Below are positions 36,819-38,153 of a stretch of DNA of 38,153 nt, piece after piece. A program made the translations under genes and the position numbers. Below the pieces are notes generated by a model, which was given only the letters and a program-made list of their open reading frames with translations, was not told the origin of the DNA and ran no database searches. Origin of the DNA: Streptomyces sp. T39 (GTDB lineage Bacteria > Actinomycetota > Actinomycetes > Streptomycetales > Streptomycetaceae); assembly GCF_008042045.1 (NCBI RefSeq), contig NZ_RDBP01000240.1:1-38153 (forward strand). Direction: 5' to 3'. Positions within the stretch are counted from its first letter, which is position 1, and the number at the start of each line of letters is the position of its first letter.

Positions 36819-37309
36819 GACTCAAGCCGGAACAGCTCGCGGAACAGCTCAAGCCGGAGAGCACTGCCGCGCTGGCCGGCGATGGCGTCACGCCACTCGT
36901 AGGCGACAGCGGTCTGGCCGCTCGTGTCGACCCAGACGCGATTGACGGTGACGGTGCGGGGCGGGCGGCCGCGGCGGATGTAGCGCTGGCCGACCTCGAC
37001 AGGGCCCGGCTCGTCGGACGCGTGGTCCACGGGACAGGGGGCGCAGTCGCAGTCGCAGGAGTCCGACTCGCATGCTGTGCGACCGCAGGTGCATGCCTGC
37101 TCCGCCGCGTCGGCCATGCGGCGCAGCATGCGCGCGGCCCATGAGGCGCCGTTCCGCACTGGGGCAGGGAAGGTGTTCCCCGAGTCAACGGCGTCGGCGG
37201 CTTCCCGCAGCACCTCGGCGCGGTAGGCGTCGAGCGCTTCGCGCACCTCGCGGCTGGTAACGGGCATGTCCTGCGCTGCGATGCTGTACAGCTCCTCCCG
37301 CGCGCTCAT
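36815..37309 (-). CDS. Cys-cluster protein (164 aa)
   Basis: Residues 72-93 hold seven cysteines in 22 residues (CTCGRTACESDSCDCDCAPC), a metal cluster. The C-terminal part has RTVTVNRVWVDTSGQTAVAYEW, a small beta domain, then LELFRELFRLE, encoded by a short direct repeat. Not recognised. The start overlaps the stop of the 17-residue ORF. Confidence 0.7.
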   Translation of the reverse strand: MSAREELYSIAAQDMPVTSREVREALDAYRAEVLREAADAVDSGNTFPAPVRNGASWAARMLRRMADAAEQACTCGRTACESDSCDCDCAPCPVDHASDEPGPVEVGQRYIRRGRPPRTVTVNRVWVDTSGQTAVAYEWRDAIAGQRGSALRLELFRELFRLES

Positions 37310-37359
37310 CGCCGCCTCCGGCAGATGCAGTGCACCCGCTTGCAGTTGTGGCAGACCAT
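37306..37359 (-). CDS. 17-residue Cys/Arg micro-protein
   Basis: MVCHNCKRVHCICRRRR: a CxxC, a second C-x-C and an Arg tail. Its start overlaps the previous stop (TGATG), AAGGAG lies nine bases upstream, and its stop overlaps the next start (ATGA). The overlap geometry matches that of every neighbour, which is the main evidence that it is translated. Confidence 0.45.
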   Translation of the reverse strand: MVCHNCKRVHCICRRRR

Positions 37360-37676
37360 CAGCTCTGCTCCTTGTCGTCTATGAAGTCATCCAGAAAGGC
37401 ATGTATGGCCTGAATGGCCGCTCGGTCGCCGTAGTCCTCGACAACCTCCCGCATGCGTCGCATGCCATGGCGCAAGCGCTGGTTCTCTTCGACCAGGCGG
37501 TAGCCCGCCTTGCTCCCGCCGGCCTGGCGGCCGCGCTGGTAGGCCAGCTCGAAGTGCGGGAGCACTGCGGCCAGGACAGCGTTGCTTGCCGACTCCGGCA
37601 CGTCGTCCGGCACGAAGATGTCCAGGGCGTTGCGGATGTCCCGCTTGAGGTCCAGGTGCATTTCGCTTCGAGGCAT
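37359..37676 (-). CDS. Hypothetical helical protein (105 aa)
   Basis: 105 residues, charged and helical (MPRSEMHLDLKRDIRNAL, LVEENQRLRHGMRRMREVVEDYG, AIQAIHAFLDDFIDDKE). TTGGAGGGC precedes the ATG. A hairpin (37693-37718) lies between it and the next upstream gene. No function assigned. Confidence 0.7.
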   Translation of the reverse strand: MPRSEMHLDLKRDIRNALDIFVPDDVPESASNAVLAAVLPHFELAYQRGRQAGGSKAGYRLVEENQRLRHGMRRMREVVEDYGDRAAIQAIHAFLDDFIDDKEQS

Positions 37677-37692
37677 GTGCCCTCCAACGCGA

Positions 37693-37718
37693 AGAGCCCC
37701 CGCATCAGCGAGGGCTCT
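37693..37718. terminator. Hairpin between two early genes
   Basis: AGAGCCC (37693-37699) pairs with GGGCTCT (37712-37718), plus inner CGC/GCG pairs. There is no U-run on the minus strand. It may be an attenuator, or a processing stem before the 37676 start. Confidence 0.4.
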
Positions 37719-37776
37719 GCTTGGTATTTGCGCTGCTCAGGCAGCTGTGGTGAATGTGAGTTGTAGTGCGCTGGCG

Positions 37777-38121
37777 CTACCCGTGTCCGTTGGACACCGG
37801 CCCGCCGACACAGAACTCCGTGCGCTCGCCGAAGCCCTGCTGGGCTATGTCGTGCCAGATGATCTGCGCGTGCGCGCCGCAGTCCTTGATCAGCGCCGAC
37901 AGCTCCAGCAGCGCGAACACGTCGAACCGGTGCACCGAACCGTCCCGGCCCGCCTCGCGGTTGACGACCAGCACACACTCCGAATTCCCGGGCATGCCGA
38001 AGAACGCCTGCTTGCGGCGGAGTCTGCGCCGCCACAGATGGGTGCGCGCGAGCCACCCGATCGCGGCGCTGATGCCCGCGGCCACCACGCCGAGCACGAT
38101 GTTGCGTACGTCGTCAGTCAT
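37777..38121 (-). CDS. Membrane-anchored protein with a C-terminal conserved-looking domain (114 aa as seen)
   Basis: The N-terminus has one hydrophobic segment (VRNIVLGVVAAGISAAIGWLA) followed by RRRLRRKQ. The rest is FFGMPGNSECVLVVNREAG...DVFALLELSALIKDCGAHAQI...QQGFGERTEFCVGGPVSN, which then stops. I recall similar segments in larger Streptomyces membrane proteins, but not a function; a family search is needed. No ribosome-binding site is well placed before this ATG. Joining the window edges gives 16 more codons upstream with a strong site. The annotated start is therefore provisional. Confidence 0.6.
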   Translation of the reverse strand: MTDDVRNIVLGVVAAGISAAIGWLARTHLWRRRLRRKQAFFGMPGNSECVLVVNREAGRDGSVHRFDVFALLELSALIKDCGAHAQIIWHDIAQQGFGERTEFCVGGPVSNGHG

Positions 38122-38129
38122 GGGGGCGC

Positions 38130-38135
38130 ATGATA
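38130..38135 (-). promoter_or_regulatory. Weak -10-like sequence at the right edge
   Basis: On the minus strand CACTATCAT holds TATCAT, nine bases before the ATG at 38121. If it were a promoter, the message would be leaderless. The -35 would fall outside the window or across the edge. The in-frame join with the 1-16 start is a better explanation. Confidence 0.25.
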
Positions 38136-38153
38136 GTGCCCCTTCCGGCCGGC

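Noticed and set aside
1..38153. Direct terminal repeats marking linear genome ends
   Set aside because: The first and last bases of the window share no repeat, and the edges instead join within one open frame.
1..38153. Integrase, excisionase, repressor or attachment site
   Set aside because: No tyrosine or serine recombinase motif and no repressor-like gene were found, so a lysogenic lifestyle is not supported.

Overview
The window reads as a virulent, short-tailed (podovirus-like) bacteriophage of a GC-rich actinomycete, most likely Streptomyces or a relative. The support is GC-rich sequence with strong third-position GC bias throughout, frequent GTG starts, a WhiB-like regulator (a family confined to actinobacteria and their phages), an N4-gp56-like capsid protein, a beta-propeller-like nozzle candidate, and no tape measure, tail-tube or sheath gene. 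I see no integrase, repressor, DNA polymerase or RNA polymerase.

Layout. (1) 1-1299, minus strand: four small accessory genes plus the first codons of a fifth, most with the same initiation box (GGAGAGG...GATCATG), and three of them followed by a strong hairpin. (2) 1300-3055: about 1.75 kb without a convincing gene, between two divergent transcription units. It holds leader hairpins, an AT-richer patch around 1795-1910, and a very dense array of short perfect hairpins at about 2020-2720. It ends in a regulatory element (2973-3007) that recurs at 18487-18532. (3) 3056-18408, plus strand: small Cys protein, terminase, amidase endolysin, portal, small proteins, a 1,633-residue virion protein, and a set of virion proteins that includes an NlpC/P60 peptidase and a lytic transglycosylase sharing the same C-terminal module. 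(4) 18447-26398, plus strand: a terminator, the second copy of the regulatory element, then scaffold, major capsid protein, head-tail and tail proteins, fibre, nozzle candidate, a free-standing peptidoglycan-binding domain and two membrane proteins (holin and XhlA-like candidates). (5) 26452-26483: a terminator with its U-tract on the minus strand, which ends the leftward unit. (6) 26578-38121, minus strand: about 33 tightly overlapping genes (ATGA, GTGA or TGATG junctions). They include a WhiB-like regulator, a Cas4/RecB-like nuclease, a cytosine methyltransferase, a short RecA-fold helicase, a primase split into zinc-finger and Toprim ORFs, a Holliday-junction-resolvase-like nuclease, a SLOG protein and many Cys-rich mini-proteins.

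Working model. The left and right edges join in frame into one open reading frame, and the gene at the right edge lacks a good ribosome-binding site of its own. The window is therefore probably a complete circular or circularly permuted genome opened at an arbitrary point. The leftward unit would then start near 1.4-1.9 kb, cross the join and run to 26.5 kb as the early/replication unit. The rightward late unit would run from 3.0 kb to 26.4 kb, driven by two copies of one phage-specific element. Replication seems to use a phage primase, helicase and nuclease with host polymerase. The most unusual features are the hairpin array next to the terminase genes, the paired late elements that lack a normal -35 and so suggest an activator, the modular ejection proteins, and the number of Cys-rich mini-proteins, including one with 35 cysteines.
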